Shown in pieces: positions 15,465 through 23,427 of a DNA stretch of 37,027 nucleotides. Made by a program: the position numbers and the translations under genes. This DNA is from Streptomyces sp. NWU339. GTDB taxonomy: Bacteria > Actinomycetota > Actinomycetes > Streptomycetales > Streptomycetaceae. The number at the start of each line of letters is the position of its first letter. Positions within the stretch are counted from its first letter, which is position 1. Under the pieces are notes generated by a model that did not search any database, was not told the origin of the DNA, and saw only the letters and a list, made by a program, of their open reading frames with translations. The DNA lies in NCBI RefSeq assembly GCF_003143855.1, contig NZ_QFRK01000021.1, positions 4-37,030 of the forward strand. Direction: 5' to 3'.

Positions 15465-16805
15465 TTACAGCGGTACGCGCAGGGCACCGTCGATGAGTTC
15501 GGCCGCCTCGCCGGTACCGGCGCAGCCGTTGCGCACCAGGTGCTCGCGCACGGCGCGCAGCCTGTCGCGCAGCCGCTGCGACTCCATTCCACGGGCCTGC
15601 TCGGCCATCTGCACCGCGATGGCGACCGCTTTGTCGGCGTTGCCCTGCCGTAGTTCGATGGTGCTCAACATGGCGAGCCGGTGCACCCGCCCCCGGTCGT
15701 GCGCGGGGTTGTCGACGGCGGCGGCCGCGTGCTCGCCCGCCGCGGCCAGCTCGCCGAGGCTGAGCAACGCCTCCGCCACCTGCACGTTGACCAGGCCGGG
15801 TTGGACATAGCCGGTCTCGTCGGGTTCGTGGCCGCGCCGGATGCGCTCGGCGGCCTGCTCGGCGCGCCGGATGCAGGACAGCGCGCTCGTGCCGTCGCCG
15901 AGGTGCGCGTACGCCTTCGCCTGCATCGCGTACAGGTCGGAGGCGAGGGCGGGGGTGATGTGCTTGCCCGCGGCGCGCAGCGCGGCCTCCGCGAAGGCGA
16001 CGGCCTGCCGGTACTCCCGCATGAACAGCGACTGGTTGACCAGAAGCGCGATCACGTACGCGCCGAGTCCACGGTCCCCGCTGGCCTTTGCCAGCCGGAG
16101 CCCCTGGTGGAAGTAGCGCTGGGCGAGGCCGTGCGCGTCGGAGTCGTACGCGCAGATCCCCGCGACCGCCACCAACCCGCCGGTGGCCCGGTGCAGTTGA
16201 CGGCCGGTGGAGTCGGTGTAGCTGCCGCGCAGCAGCGGGGCGGCCTCGGTGTTGAGGAAACCGACGATGCGGGCGCGGGTCGCGACACCGCCGGCCTTGC
16301 GGTACATCTGCTCGTAGTGGGAGCGGGCGGAGCGCAGCATGTCCAGGTCGCCCGGTGTGACCCGGTGCCGGCCACCGCGTGAGACGTCCACGTCCTCGGG
16401 CGGGTTCTCCCACTCCCAGACGGGCATCACGGCGGGGGTGCCGGTGACCGCGGGCGCGCCCAGTACGTGCGGACGCCGCTGCTGGTCGGAGCGCCACAGT
16501 GCGGTGGCCCGCTCGACGAAGCCGGAGAGCGAACCGGGGTGCGGGGTGGACGGTCCGCCGGGGACACCGAGGCCGATGTCGTCGAGGGTGACCTGGCGGT
16601 GCAGCCGGACGGCCAGGACCTCGCAGATCAGGTCGGGCACCTGGCCGCGGGGCCGCTGCCCCTTCAACCAGCGTGCCACCGCGGTGTGTTCGTACCTGAG
16701 TGACAGTCCGCGTGCCCGGCCGGCCTGGTTGACGTGCGCGGCCAGACCGGCGTGCGAGATGCCGGCCTCGTCCAGGACCGCGTCGAGCAGAGTGTTGGGC
16801 TGCAT
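15465..16805 (-). CDS. NsdA-like TPR transcriptional regulator
   Basis: A 446-residue protein of the streptomycete NsdA/NsdB type, negative regulators of differentiation and antibiotic production. Residues 1-~60 resemble a degenerate HTH (DEAGISHAGLAAHVNQAGRA and YEHTAVARWLKGQRPRG). Residues ~150-430 are helical TPR-like repeats (YFHQGLRLAKASGDRGLGAY, LASDLYAMQAKAYAHLGDG, VAEALLSLGELAAAGEHA). The ATG at 16805 is preceded by GGGGGA. A likely -10 (TACTCT, minus strand, 16838-16833) lies about 28 bases upstream, with a perfect palindrome at 16849-16867 over the -35 region, pointing to autoregulation. The similarity assignment is from memory of the family. Confidence 0.85.
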   Translation of the reverse strand: MQPNTLLDAVLDEAGISHAGLAAHVNQAGRARGLSLRYEHTAVARWLKGQRPRGQVPDLICEVLAVRLHRQVTLDDIGLGVPGGPSTPHPGSLSGFVERATALWRSDQQRRPHVLGAPAVTGTPAVMPVWEWENPPEDVDVSRGGRHRVTPGDLDMLRSARSHYEQMYRKAGGVATRARIVGFLNTEAAPLLRGSYTDSTGRQLHRATGGLVAVAGICAYDSDAHGLAQRYFHQGLRLAKASGDRGLGAYVIALLVNQSLFMREYRQAVAFAEAALRAAGKHITPALASDLYAMQAKAYAHLGDGTSALSCIRRAEQAAERIRRGHEPDETGYVQPGLVNVQVAEALLSLGELAAAGEHAAAAVDNPAHDRGRVHRLAMLSTIELRQGNADKAVAIAVQMAEQARGMESQRLRDRLRAVREHLVRNGCAGTGEAAELIDGALRVPL

Positions 16806-16848
16806 GAGGTCCCCCGGAGGATCGGTGTCGACAGAGTAGTGGTCGGGT

Positions 16849-16867
16849 GTTCACACGGGGTGTGAAC
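16849..16867. promoter_or_regulatory. Perfect palindromic operator before the NsdA-like gene
   Basis: GTTCACACGGGGTGTGAAC has two perfect 8-base arms around GGG. It covers the expected -35 position of the NsdA-like gene, whose candidate -10 is at 16833-16838. It is a probable repressor or autoregulatory site. Confidence 0.65.
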
Positions 16868-16931
16868 GGAGTGCCCGAATCCGCAGTGTGCGCGCGCTGT
16901 CGCGGGGAGTTCCCGGCCGGTTGACTGAGGT

Positions 16932-16945
16932 GCCTCGAAAGAGGC
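16932..16945 (-). terminator. Small GNRA-loop hairpin after the PP2C gene
   Basis: GCCTC-GAAA-GAGGC on the plus strand; a 5-base stem about 135 bases downstream of the PP2C stop. It is a weak terminator candidate for that gene. Confidence 0.25.
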
Positions 16946-17080
16946 CGGCCGGGCCGCCGGCTCCCCCTCGTACAGCGCGGCGGCCCGTATCCGCGCCGTC
17001 CGCCCAGCTGCCTGCCCGACATTCCGTGGCGGGGCGGACGGCCCCGCCGGCTGCCCGCGCACACTGCGAGGGGGCGCACG

Positions 17081-18130
17081 CTATGCGGGGAACTGCTGGT
17101 GGCTCGCCGCGTGCGGGTCCGTCGTGATCGGCCGCGGGGATTCCGGCGCGATCGAGGGGGCGCGCGGAGACGGGCGCTCGTTCCTGAGGACCATGAGGGC
17201 GATGTCGTCCTTGGGTGGGCCGCCGGTGTGGCGGGTCAGCGCCGTGAGGACCGTGCGCAGGACCGCCTGCGGTGTACGCGGTGCCCCGCGCGCGGCGGCG
17301 GCGAGCACCTCCGGCAGCGGGAAGAAACGGCCGCCGGCGTCCCGCGCGTCCTCGGCTCCGTCCGTGTGCAGGACGAGCATGTCACCGGGCAGCAGTCGTC
17401 CGCAGGGGACGGTGGGGAGCTCGGCGGGCAGCGGGAACGGGCCCAACGGCGGGTGCGGATCGGCACGGGCGAGCGGTTCGACCCGCGCGCCGCTCAGCAG
17501 ATGGGGCCAGGGGTGCCCGCAGTTGAGCGCCCGGACCTGCCCGTCCGGGAGGATCTCGAGCAGCAGTACGGTGACGAACTCCTCGGCGACCTGATGGCCG
17601 TCGGCGGCGCCGACGGCTGCCGAAAGGTGCTCGGCGCGGGCCCGCTCCCGCAGGTGCCGGTCCATCGCCCGCTCCAGCCGGCGCAGCACTCCGGCCAGGT
17701 CGGGTTCGTCGTACGCGGCCGCGCGGAAGCAGCCGAGGACGGCGGTGACGGTGGGGACGGCCCCGAGCCCGTGTCCGCGGACGTCGCCGATGACCGCCCG
17801 TACGCCGTACTCGGTGGCGCCCACCTCATACAGATCGCCGCCGAGCCGGGCACCCCGGTCGGCGGAGAGCTGGACGGCGGCGACCGTCAGTCCGTCGACG
17901 CGCGGCGGCGGCCGCAGCCTCCGCTGCGCGGTGCGGGCGATCGTGCGGGTCCGTCGCAGCTCCCTCAGCAGGCTCTGCCCGACGTGCAGCGCCAGTCCGG
18001 TGCCGATGGCGCTCAGAGCGGTGGGTGGCAGCCCGCGGGCGAGCGCCCGGCGCAGCGGGCAGTGGTCGGGATGCAACGAGGTGGTCCTGGGCCGCCCCGT
18101 GCGGGGTGCTCCAGCCTTGAAGCGGATCAT
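17081..18130 (-). CDS. PP2C/SpoIIE-type serine phosphatase
   Basis: A 349-residue PPM-family phosphatase. Metal-binding and core motifs are present: RGARLGGDLYEVG, RAVIGDVRGHGLGA, EEFVTVLLLEI, RALNCGHPWPHLL, DMLVLHTDGAEDARD and GGPPKDDIALMVLR. Members dephosphorylate anti-anti-sigma factors in partner-switching circuits. Unlike many relatives it has no GAF/PAS sensor domain and only one weak hydrophobic segment (about residues 34-52), so it may be soluble or N-terminally shortened. The ATG at 18130 has GGGGGG eight bases upstream. No anti-sigma or anti-anti-sigma gene is adjacent. Confidence 0.9.
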   Translation of the reverse strand: MIRFKAGAPRTGRPRTTSLHPDHCPLRRALARGLPPTALSAIGTGLALHVGQSLLRELRRTRTIARTAQRRLRPPPRVDGLTVAAVQLSADRGARLGGDLYEVGATEYGVRAVIGDVRGHGLGAVPTVTAVLGCFRAAAYDEPDLAGVLRRLERAMDRHLRERARAEHLSAAVGAADGHQVAEEFVTVLLLEILPDGQVRALNCGHPWPHLLSGARVEPLARADPHPPLGPFPLPAELPTVPCGRLLPGDMLVLHTDGAEDARDAGGRFFPLPEVLAAAARGAPRTPQAVLRTVLTALTRHTGGPPKDDIALMVLRNERPSPRAPSIAPESPRPITTDPHAASHQQFPA

Positions 18131-18162
18131 GCCGATGGCCCCCCATTGTGGCCCAGACAGCG

Positions 18163-18189
18163 CAGACCGGCCTCGGAGAGGCCGGTCTG
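18163..18189. terminator. Hairpin with T-rich tail on plus strand, in the PP2C leader
   Basis: Perfect 10-base stem CAGACCGGCC/GGCCGGTCTG with a 7-base loop. On the plus strand it is followed by ATTCTTTC, like an intrinsic terminator, yet no plus-strand gene ends here. On the minus strand it lies 32 bases before the PP2C start. Confidence 0.5.
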
Positions 18190-18328
18190 ATTCTTTCGAC
18201 CACACGATCCGATCCGGGCGTATCGCCCGAAAAGTCACCCGAACGAGTGAGGTGACTGGCGGTAACAGATACGTGAGAGAGCTACGTGCGTTCAGGAGCG
18301 CAGGGGGACTCGAGCACCCCGCGAAAAC

Positions 18329-18360
18329 CCAAGGACCGGCCCCGAAGAGCCGGTCCTTGG
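18329..18360 (-). terminator. Terminator of the pheST operon
   Basis: Perfect 12-base stem CCAAGGACCGGC/GCCGGTCCTTGG with an 8-base loop, ten bases after the pheT stop and followed on the minus strand by GGGTTTTC. Confidence 0.9.
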
Positions 18361-18369
18361 GGGGACCCA

Positions 18370-20880
18370 CTAGCCGCGAAGGACCGCCCCGGTGCGCTCG
18401 CCCGCGAGGGCGACCGCCGTCTCCCGGGCCGCGGACGCCTCGTCGACCGTCAGCGTCCGGTCGGGCGCGCGGAACCGCAGCGCGTACGCCAGGGACTTGC
18501 GCCCCTCACCCAGCTGCTCGGCGTTCTCGTACACGTCGAACAGGCGGATGGACTCCAGCAGTTCGCCGGCGCCCTCGCGCAGTGCCGCCTCGACGTCCGA
18601 CGCCGGCACGAACGCGTCGACGACCAGCGCGACGTCCTGCGTGGCGACCGGGAAGGTGGAGATGCCCGGCGCCTGCGGGGTCTCGTCGCCGGCCTGCTCC
18701 AGGACGTCCAGGTCGAGCTCCATCGCGCAGCTGCGCGCGGGCAGACCCAGGGTCTTCAGCACGCCCGGGTGCAGCTCCCCGGCGTGCCCGATCACCCGCT
18801 CGGTGCCGTCGACGACGACCGCCAGCTCGGCGCAGCGGCCCGGGTGCCACGGGCCGTACCGGCCCTTGCGCACGACGAGTTCGGCGCCCGCCTCGGCGGC
18901 GACGGTGCGGGCGGCCTCGATCGCGTCGGCCCAGTCGGCCGGGCGGCCCGCGCCCCACCAGCCGGCCTGCTCGCGGGCACCGGCGAGGACCGCGGCCACG
19001 TGCCGCGGCTGGTCCGGCAGCGCCGCGTCGAGGCCGGCGAGCTCCTCGTCGGTGGGGCGCCGGTCCACCGGCAGCCGGACGGCGGTCCGCTGCTCCTCGC
19101 GCGGGAAGAAGACCAGGCCGGTCTCGAACAGGGCCAGGTCGTGCGAGCCGCGTCCGTCGTTGCGCCGCAGCGCGCCGAGCAGGCCGGGCAGCAGCGAGGT
19201 CCGCAGCGCGGGCTCCTCGTCGCTGAGCGGGTTGGTCAGCTTCACCACCCGGCGGGCCGGGTCGTCGGCGTCCAGGCCGAGCTGGTCGAAGACCTGCTCG
19301 CTGACGAACGGGTAGTTCGGCGCCTCGACGTATCCGGCGCCGGCCAGGGCCCGGCCGATCCGGCGGTGCAGCCGCTGCCGGGAGGTCAGCCCGCGGCCGG
19401 CGGGCGGCCTGGGCAGCGTGGCGGGCAGGTTCTCGTAGCCCTCGAGCCGGATGACCTCCTCGGCCAGGTCGTTCGGGTCGGTCAGGTCGGGCCGCCAGGA
19501 CGGCACGGTGACGATCAGCTCATCTTGGCCGTAGACGTCGCAGCCGACCTGCTGGAGGCGGCGTACGACGGTCTCGCGGCCGTAGGCGACGCCCGCGACC
19601 TTGTCCGGGTGGTCGGCCGGGATGGTGATGGTGTGCGGCGCGGTCGGGGCGACGACCTCGGTGACGCCGGCCTCGGCGGTGCCCCCGGCGAGCAGCACCA
19701 GCAGGTCGACCGTGCGCTGCGCGGCAGCGGCGGCGGCCTGCGGGTCGACTCCCCGCTCGAAGCGCCGGGACGCCTCGGAGGACAGCTTGTGCCGACGGGC
19801 CGTGCGCGCGATCGACACCGCGTCGAAGTGCGCGGCCTCGATCACCACGTCGGCCGTGGCGTTCTCGACGTCGTGATCGGCGATCTCCGTGTTGGCGCCG
19901 CCCATGACGCCGGCGAGCCCGATCGGGCCGCGCTCGTCGGTGATCACCAGGTCCTCGCCGTCGAGGGTGCGCTGCACGCCGTCGAGGGTGGTGAGCTTCT
20001 CGCCCGGCTCGGCCCGGCGGACGCCGATGGTGCCCTGGACCAGGGAGCGGTCGTAGGCGTGCAGCGGCTGGCCGAGCTCCAGCATCACGTAGTTGGTGAT
20101 GTCCACGGCGAGGGAGACCGGGCGCATGCCGGCCTTCTGCAGCCGGCGCTGGAGCCAGATCGGGGAGCGCGCGTCGGGGCTCAGACCGGTCACCGTGCGG
20201 GCGGTGAAGCGGTCGCAGCCGGCCGGGTCGGAGACCTTCACCGGGTAGCCGAAGGCGTTCGGTCCGGGCACGTCGAGCAGCGCCGGGTCGCGCAGCGGCA
20301 GACCGTAGGCGGTGGCGGTCTCGCGGGCCACGCCGCGCATCGACAGGCAGTAGCCGCGGTCCGGGGTGACGGCGATGTCGAGGACCTCGTCGACCAGCTC
20401 CAGCAGCTCGATCGCGTCCTTGCCGACCTCGGTCTCCGGCGGCAGCACGATGATGCCCTTGCTGCCGTCGTCGCCCATGCCCAGCTCGTCGCTGGAGCAG
20501 ATCATGCCGTGCGAGACCTTGCCGTAGGTCTTGCGGGCGGCGATCGCGAAGCCACCGGGCAGTACGGCCCCGGGCAGGACCACGACGACCTTGTCGCCGG
20601 CCGCGAAGTTGCGGGCGCCGCAGACGATCTCCTGGGGCTCACCGGTGCCGTTGGCCTGGCCGACGTCGACGGTGCAGAAGCGGATCGGCTTCTTGAAGTC
20701 CTCCAGCTCCTCGATGGTCAGTACCTGGCCGACGACCAGGGGGCCCTTGAGGTCGGCTCCGAGGTGTTCGACCGTCTCGACCTCGAGGCCGGCCGAAATG
20801 AGTTTGGCCTGGACGTCGCGGCCGGTCTCCGTTGCCGGCAGGTCGACGTACTCCCGCAGCCAAGAAAGCGGGACCCGCAT
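18370..20880 (-). CDS. pheT: Phenylalanine-tRNA ligase beta subunit
   Basis: 836 residues, normal for the family; forms the alpha2-beta2 synthetase that charges tRNA-Phe. N-terminal MRVPLSWLREYVDLP is typical. Next come the tRNA-binding EMAP-like domain (VVGQVLTIEELEDFKKPIRF, residues ~50-165), the B3/4 editing domain (SRRFERGVDP region), the B5 domain, the catalytic-like core (RTSLLPGLLGALRRN) and the C-terminal ferredoxin-fold anticodon-binding domain (GISTFPVATQDVALVVDAF to the end). The ATG at 20880 shares its A with the pheS stop (TGATG), giving tight translational coupling. A clear terminator follows. Confidence 0.98.
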   Translation of the reverse strand: MRVPLSWLREYVDLPATETGRDVQAKLISAGLEVETVEHLGADLKGPLVVGQVLTIEELEDFKKPIRFCTVDVGQANGTGEPQEIVCGARNFAAGDKVVVVLPGAVLPGGFAIAARKTYGKVSHGMICSSDELGMGDDGSKGIIVLPPETEVGKDAIELLELVDEVLDIAVTPDRGYCLSMRGVARETATAYGLPLRDPALLDVPGPNAFGYPVKVSDPAGCDRFTARTVTGLSPDARSPIWLQRRLQKAGMRPVSLAVDITNYVMLELGQPLHAYDRSLVQGTIGVRRAEPGEKLTTLDGVQRTLDGEDLVITDERGPIGLAGVMGGANTEIADHDVENATADVVIEAAHFDAVSIARTARRHKLSSEASRRFERGVDPQAAAAAAQRTVDLLVLLAGGTAEAGVTEVVAPTAPHTITIPADHPDKVAGVAYGRETVVRRLQQVGCDVYGQDELIVTVPSWRPDLTDPNDLAEEVIRLEGYENLPATLPRPPAGRGLTSRQRLHRRIGRALAGAGYVEAPNYPFVSEQVFDQLGLDADDPARRVVKLTNPLSDEEPALRTSLLPGLLGALRRNDGRGSHDLALFETGLVFFPREEQRTAVRLPVDRRPTDEELAGLDAALPDQPRHVAAVLAGAREQAGWWGAGRPADWADAIEAARTVAAEAGAELVVRKGRYGPWHPGRCAELAVVVDGTERVIGHAGELHPGVLKTLGLPARSCAMELDLDVLEQAGDETPQAPGISTFPVATQDVALVVDAFVPASDVEAALREGAGELLESIRLFDVYENAEQLGEGRKSLAYALRFRAPDRTLTVDEASAARETAVALAGERTGAVLRG

Positions 20881-22001
20881 CAGATCTCCATCCCGAACGG
20901 CCGGGTGAACCGGACGTCACCCTCGACCATGTCTCGCATGTCCTCGACGTTGTGGCGGAACATCAGCATCCGCTCGATGCCGAACCCGAAGGCGAATCCG
21001 CTGTACTTCTCGGGGTCGACGCCGCAGGCGGTGAGCACCCGCGGGTTGACCATGCCGCAGCCGCCGAGTTCGATCCAGCCCTCGGAGGAGCAGGTGCGGC
21101 AGGGGCGGTCGGGGTTTCCGACGGACTCGCCCTTGCAGACGTAGCAGAGCATGTCCATCTCGGCGCTCGGCTCGGTGAAGGGGAAGAAGTTCGGCCGCAG
21201 CCTGGTCTTCATGCTCTCGCCGAACAGCGACTGCACCATGTGGTCCAGGGTGCCCTTGAGGTCCGCCATGGTCAGGCCCTCGTCGACGGCGAGGAGCTCC
21301 ACCTGGTGGAAGACGGGGGTATGGGTCGCGTCCAGCTCGTCGGTGCGGTAGACGCGGCCGGGGCAGATGACGTAGACCGGCAGCTCGCGGTGGAGCAGGG
21401 TGCGGGCCTGCACGGGCGAGGTGTGGGTGCGCAGCACGACCCCGGACTCGGTGCCGCCCTTCGGGCCCTGCACGAAGAAGGTGTCGTGCTCACCGCGGGC
21501 CGGGTGGTCCGGACCGATGTTCAGGGCGTCGAAGTTGAACCACTCGGCCTCGACCTGCGGGCCCTCGGCGACCTCGTAGCCCATGGCCACGAAGATGTCC
21601 TCGATGCGCTCGGACAGCGTGGTCAGCGGGTGCCGGGCACCGGCCGGTACGCGGTCGTGGGGCAGTGTGACGTCCACTGCCTCCTCCACCAGTACGCGCG
21701 CGTCACGCTCGGCCTCGAGCTCGGTCTGACGGCCGGCGAGGGCCTTGTTCACGGCACCGCGCGCCTGGCCCACGCGCTTGCCCGCGTCGGCCTTGGCGTG
21801 CGGGGGCAGGGCGCCGATCTCGCGGTTGGCGAGGGCCAGCGGGGAGGCGGCGCCGGTGTGGGCGACCTTGGCCTCATGGAGCGCGTCGAGGGAGTCCGCG
21901 GCGGCGAAGGCGGCGAGCGCCTCGTCCCGCATGCGCTCGATCTCTTCTGGTTTCAACGCCTCGACCTCGACTGGGTCGTACGACTTATTGGGTGCCGACA
22001 T
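20880..22001 (-). CDS. pheS: Phenylalanine-tRNA ligase alpha subunit
   Basis: 373 residues, catalytic subunit. The N-terminal coiled coil covers residues ~1-110. Class II motif 2 is YRTDELDATHTPVFHQVE and motif 3 is GFAFGFGIERMLMFRHN. A four-cysteine knuckle (CYVCKGE, then CRTC) sits before GWIELGGCGMVNP, as in a subset of bacterial PheS. The ATG at 22001 has GGGAAGAG just upstream. pheS-pheT form one operon. I see no T-box or Phe-rich leader peptide, so the leader of about 90 bases appears simple. Confidence 0.98.
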   Translation of the reverse strand: MSAPNKSYDPVEVEALKPEEIERMRDEALAAFAAADSLDALHEAKVAHTGAASPLALANREIGALPPHAKADAGKRVGQARGAVNKALAGRQTELEAERDARVLVEEAVDVTLPHDRVPAGARHPLTTLSERIEDIFVAMGYEVAEGPQVEAEWFNFDALNIGPDHPARGEHDTFFVQGPKGGTESGVVLRTHTSPVQARTLLHRELPVYVICPGRVYRTDELDATHTPVFHQVELLAVDEGLTMADLKGTLDHMVQSLFGESMKTRLRPNFFPFTEPSAEMDMLCYVCKGESVGNPDRPCRTCSSEGWIELGGCGMVNPRVLTACGVDPEKYSGFAFGFGIERMLMFRHNVEDMRDMVEGDVRFTRPFGMEI

Positions 22002-22098
22002 CTCTTCCCGTACTTCCGTTTGGCTGGCTGATGGTTCCCGTCACCGGCTCGTGGACGAAGCGTCTCCGTCTGCGGGACACAATGGTGGCCAGAGGCCG

Positions 22099-22104
22099 AG
22101 TCTA
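22099..22104 (-). promoter_or_regulatory. Candidate -10 box of pheST
   Basis: TAGACT on the minus strand inside TTAGACTC, about 98 bases before the pheS start. The -35 is not clear. Confidence 0.35.
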
Positions 22105-22125
22105 ACGGGGTGAGGGCAGGCGAAC

Positions 22126-22147
22126 GCGCCCGTGGGGCCCTGGGTGC
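22126..22147 (-). terminator. Possible terminator after the sensor-kinase gene
   Basis: GCGCCC pairs with GGGTGC (one G-T) around a 10-base loop, four bases after the kinase stop and just before the pheST promoter. Confidence 0.3.
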
Positions 22148-22150
22148 GCT

Positions 22151-23296
22151 CTAGGTGAGATACGCCGGGGCCGCCACGGGCAACGTAAATCGGAGCTCCG
22201 CGCCGCCGCCGCGGGCGCGGCCGACGGTGATGGTGCCGCCGTGGGCCTCGACGATGCCCTTCACGATGTAGAGCCCGAGGCCGGTGCCACCGCGCTTGCT
22301 GCCCCGCCAGAAGCGGGTGAAGACGCGGTTCATGGACTCCTCCGGGATGCCGGGGCCCTCGTCGCTCACGGTGACCGACGTGGCCGCGTGTTCGCCGTTC
22401 TCCCGGTCTCGGGGGGACGCCGAGGGCGTGATGTCGATGGTGACGGTTCCCTCACCGTGGCGCACGGCATTTTCCAGCAGGTTGCTGAGCACCTGGTCGA
22501 CCTTGTCGGGGTCTGCCCACAGGGCGGGCAGGGGGTGCTGGATCCGCAGCAGGAACCGGTCGGCGGGCTGTCCGGCGGCGACGTACGCCTGGATGTGCCG
22601 TCCGACGGCCGTGCCGATGTCGACGGGCTGGCGGCGCACCTCGAGGCGCCCGGAGTCGATGCGGGAGATGTCGAGGAGTTCGGCGATGAGCCGGGTGACG
22701 CGGTCGGCGTCGGCGTCGACGGTCTCCAGCATCAGCTGTTTCTGCTCGTCGGTGAAGCGCTCCCACTTCGCGAGCAGGGTGGCGGTGAAACCCTTGACGG
22801 AGGTGAGCGGGGAGCGCAGTTCGTGGGCGACGATGGCGATCAGTTCGGCGTGGCTGCGTTCGGTGCGGCGCCGGGCCTCGGTGTCGCGCAGGGACACCAC
22901 GACCCGGCGGACCGGGCCGGTGGGGCGGGCGCGGACGTAGCGTGCCGAGACGAGGACCTCCCGGCCGCCGGGCAGCAGCAGATTGCGCTCGGGCTGGCTC
23001 ACCCGGATGGCGAGGCCGCCGTAGGGGTCGGTGAGCTGCCACCAGCGCCGGCCCTCCAGATCCTCCAGCGGCAGGGCCGCGTCGAGGTGTTGCCCGAGGG
23101 CCTGCTCGGCGGGAACGGCGGTGATCCGGGCGGCCGCCGCGTTGAAGCAGATCACCCTGCCGTGCTCGTCGGCGACGACGAGTCCGTCGGGCAGCTGGTC
23201 GGGTTCGATGCCGAGCTCGGCGGGGCCGGCGGACCGGGGCGCGGGCGGGTGCGCCGCTTCCGGTGCTCCCGGTGCGCTGCTCGTGCCGACGGTCAT
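22151..23296 (-). CDS. Orphan PAS-domain sensor histidine kinase
   Basis: A 381-residue cytosolic kinase. A PAS domain occupies residues ~28-135 (LPDGLVVADEHGRVICFNAA). The HisKA domain carries the phospho-acceptor His158 in IVAHELRSPLTSVKGF, and the HATPase domain has the N box NLLENAVRHG, G1 DEGPGIP, the F box RFWRGSKRG and G2 GTGLGLYIVKGIVEAHGG. There is no transmembrane segment, so it should sense an internal signal. The ATG at 23296 is chosen because the conserved N-terminus starts there and GAGAGGTGGGG lies upstream. No response regulator is adjacent; it is squeezed between the rRNA methyltransferase and pheST. Confidence 0.94.
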   Translation of the reverse strand: MTVGTSSAPGAPEAAHPPAPRSAGPAELGIEPDQLPDGLVVADEHGRVICFNAAAARITAVPAEQALGQHLDAALPLEDLEGRRWWQLTDPYGGLAIRVSQPERNLLLPGGREVLVSARYVRARPTGPVRRVVVSLRDTEARRRTERSHAELIAIVAHELRSPLTSVKGFTATLLAKWERFTDEQKQLMLETVDADADRVTRLIAELLDISRIDSGRLEVRRQPVDIGTAVGRHIQAYVAAGQPADRFLLRIQHPLPALWADPDKVDQVLSNLLENAVRHGEGTVTIDITPSASPRDRENGEHAATSVTVSDEGPGIPEESMNRVFTRFWRGSKRGGTGLGLYIVKGIVEAHGGTITVGRARGGGAELRFTLPVAAPAYLT

Positions 23297-23348
23297 CCCC
23301 GTACCCCACCTCTCAGAACTCCCTCGGGGTGCCCCGCGCTCACGGCGG

Positions 23349-23386
23349 GTGCCCCGGTCCGGACGAAGCCGGGAAGCCTGGGGCAC
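23349..23386 (-). terminator. Possible terminator/hairpin after TrmH gene
   Basis: GTGCCCC and GGGGCAC pair around a 24-base loop that contains a further CCGG/CCGG pairing. It is 42 bases downstream of the methyltransferase stop. Confidence 0.3.
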
Positions 23387-23427
23387 GGCCGAAAACTTGG
23401 GGAAGGGTCCCCGGGCAGGTCACCCTA

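Noticed and set aside
13678..17079. 1133-codon minus-strand frame
   Set aside because: It covers the dehydrogenase, NUDIX and NsdA-like genes in the wrong frame; its composition is typical of high-GC shadow translation.
18286..21144. 952-codon plus-strand frame opposite pheT
   Set aside because: Antisense shadow of pheT; no recognisable domain, very rich in Gly, Asp, Val and Arg.
22002..22150. T-box or Phe attenuation leader before pheST
   Set aside because: No T-box sequence, no Phe-rich leader peptide and no terminator/antiterminator pair seen in the short leader.
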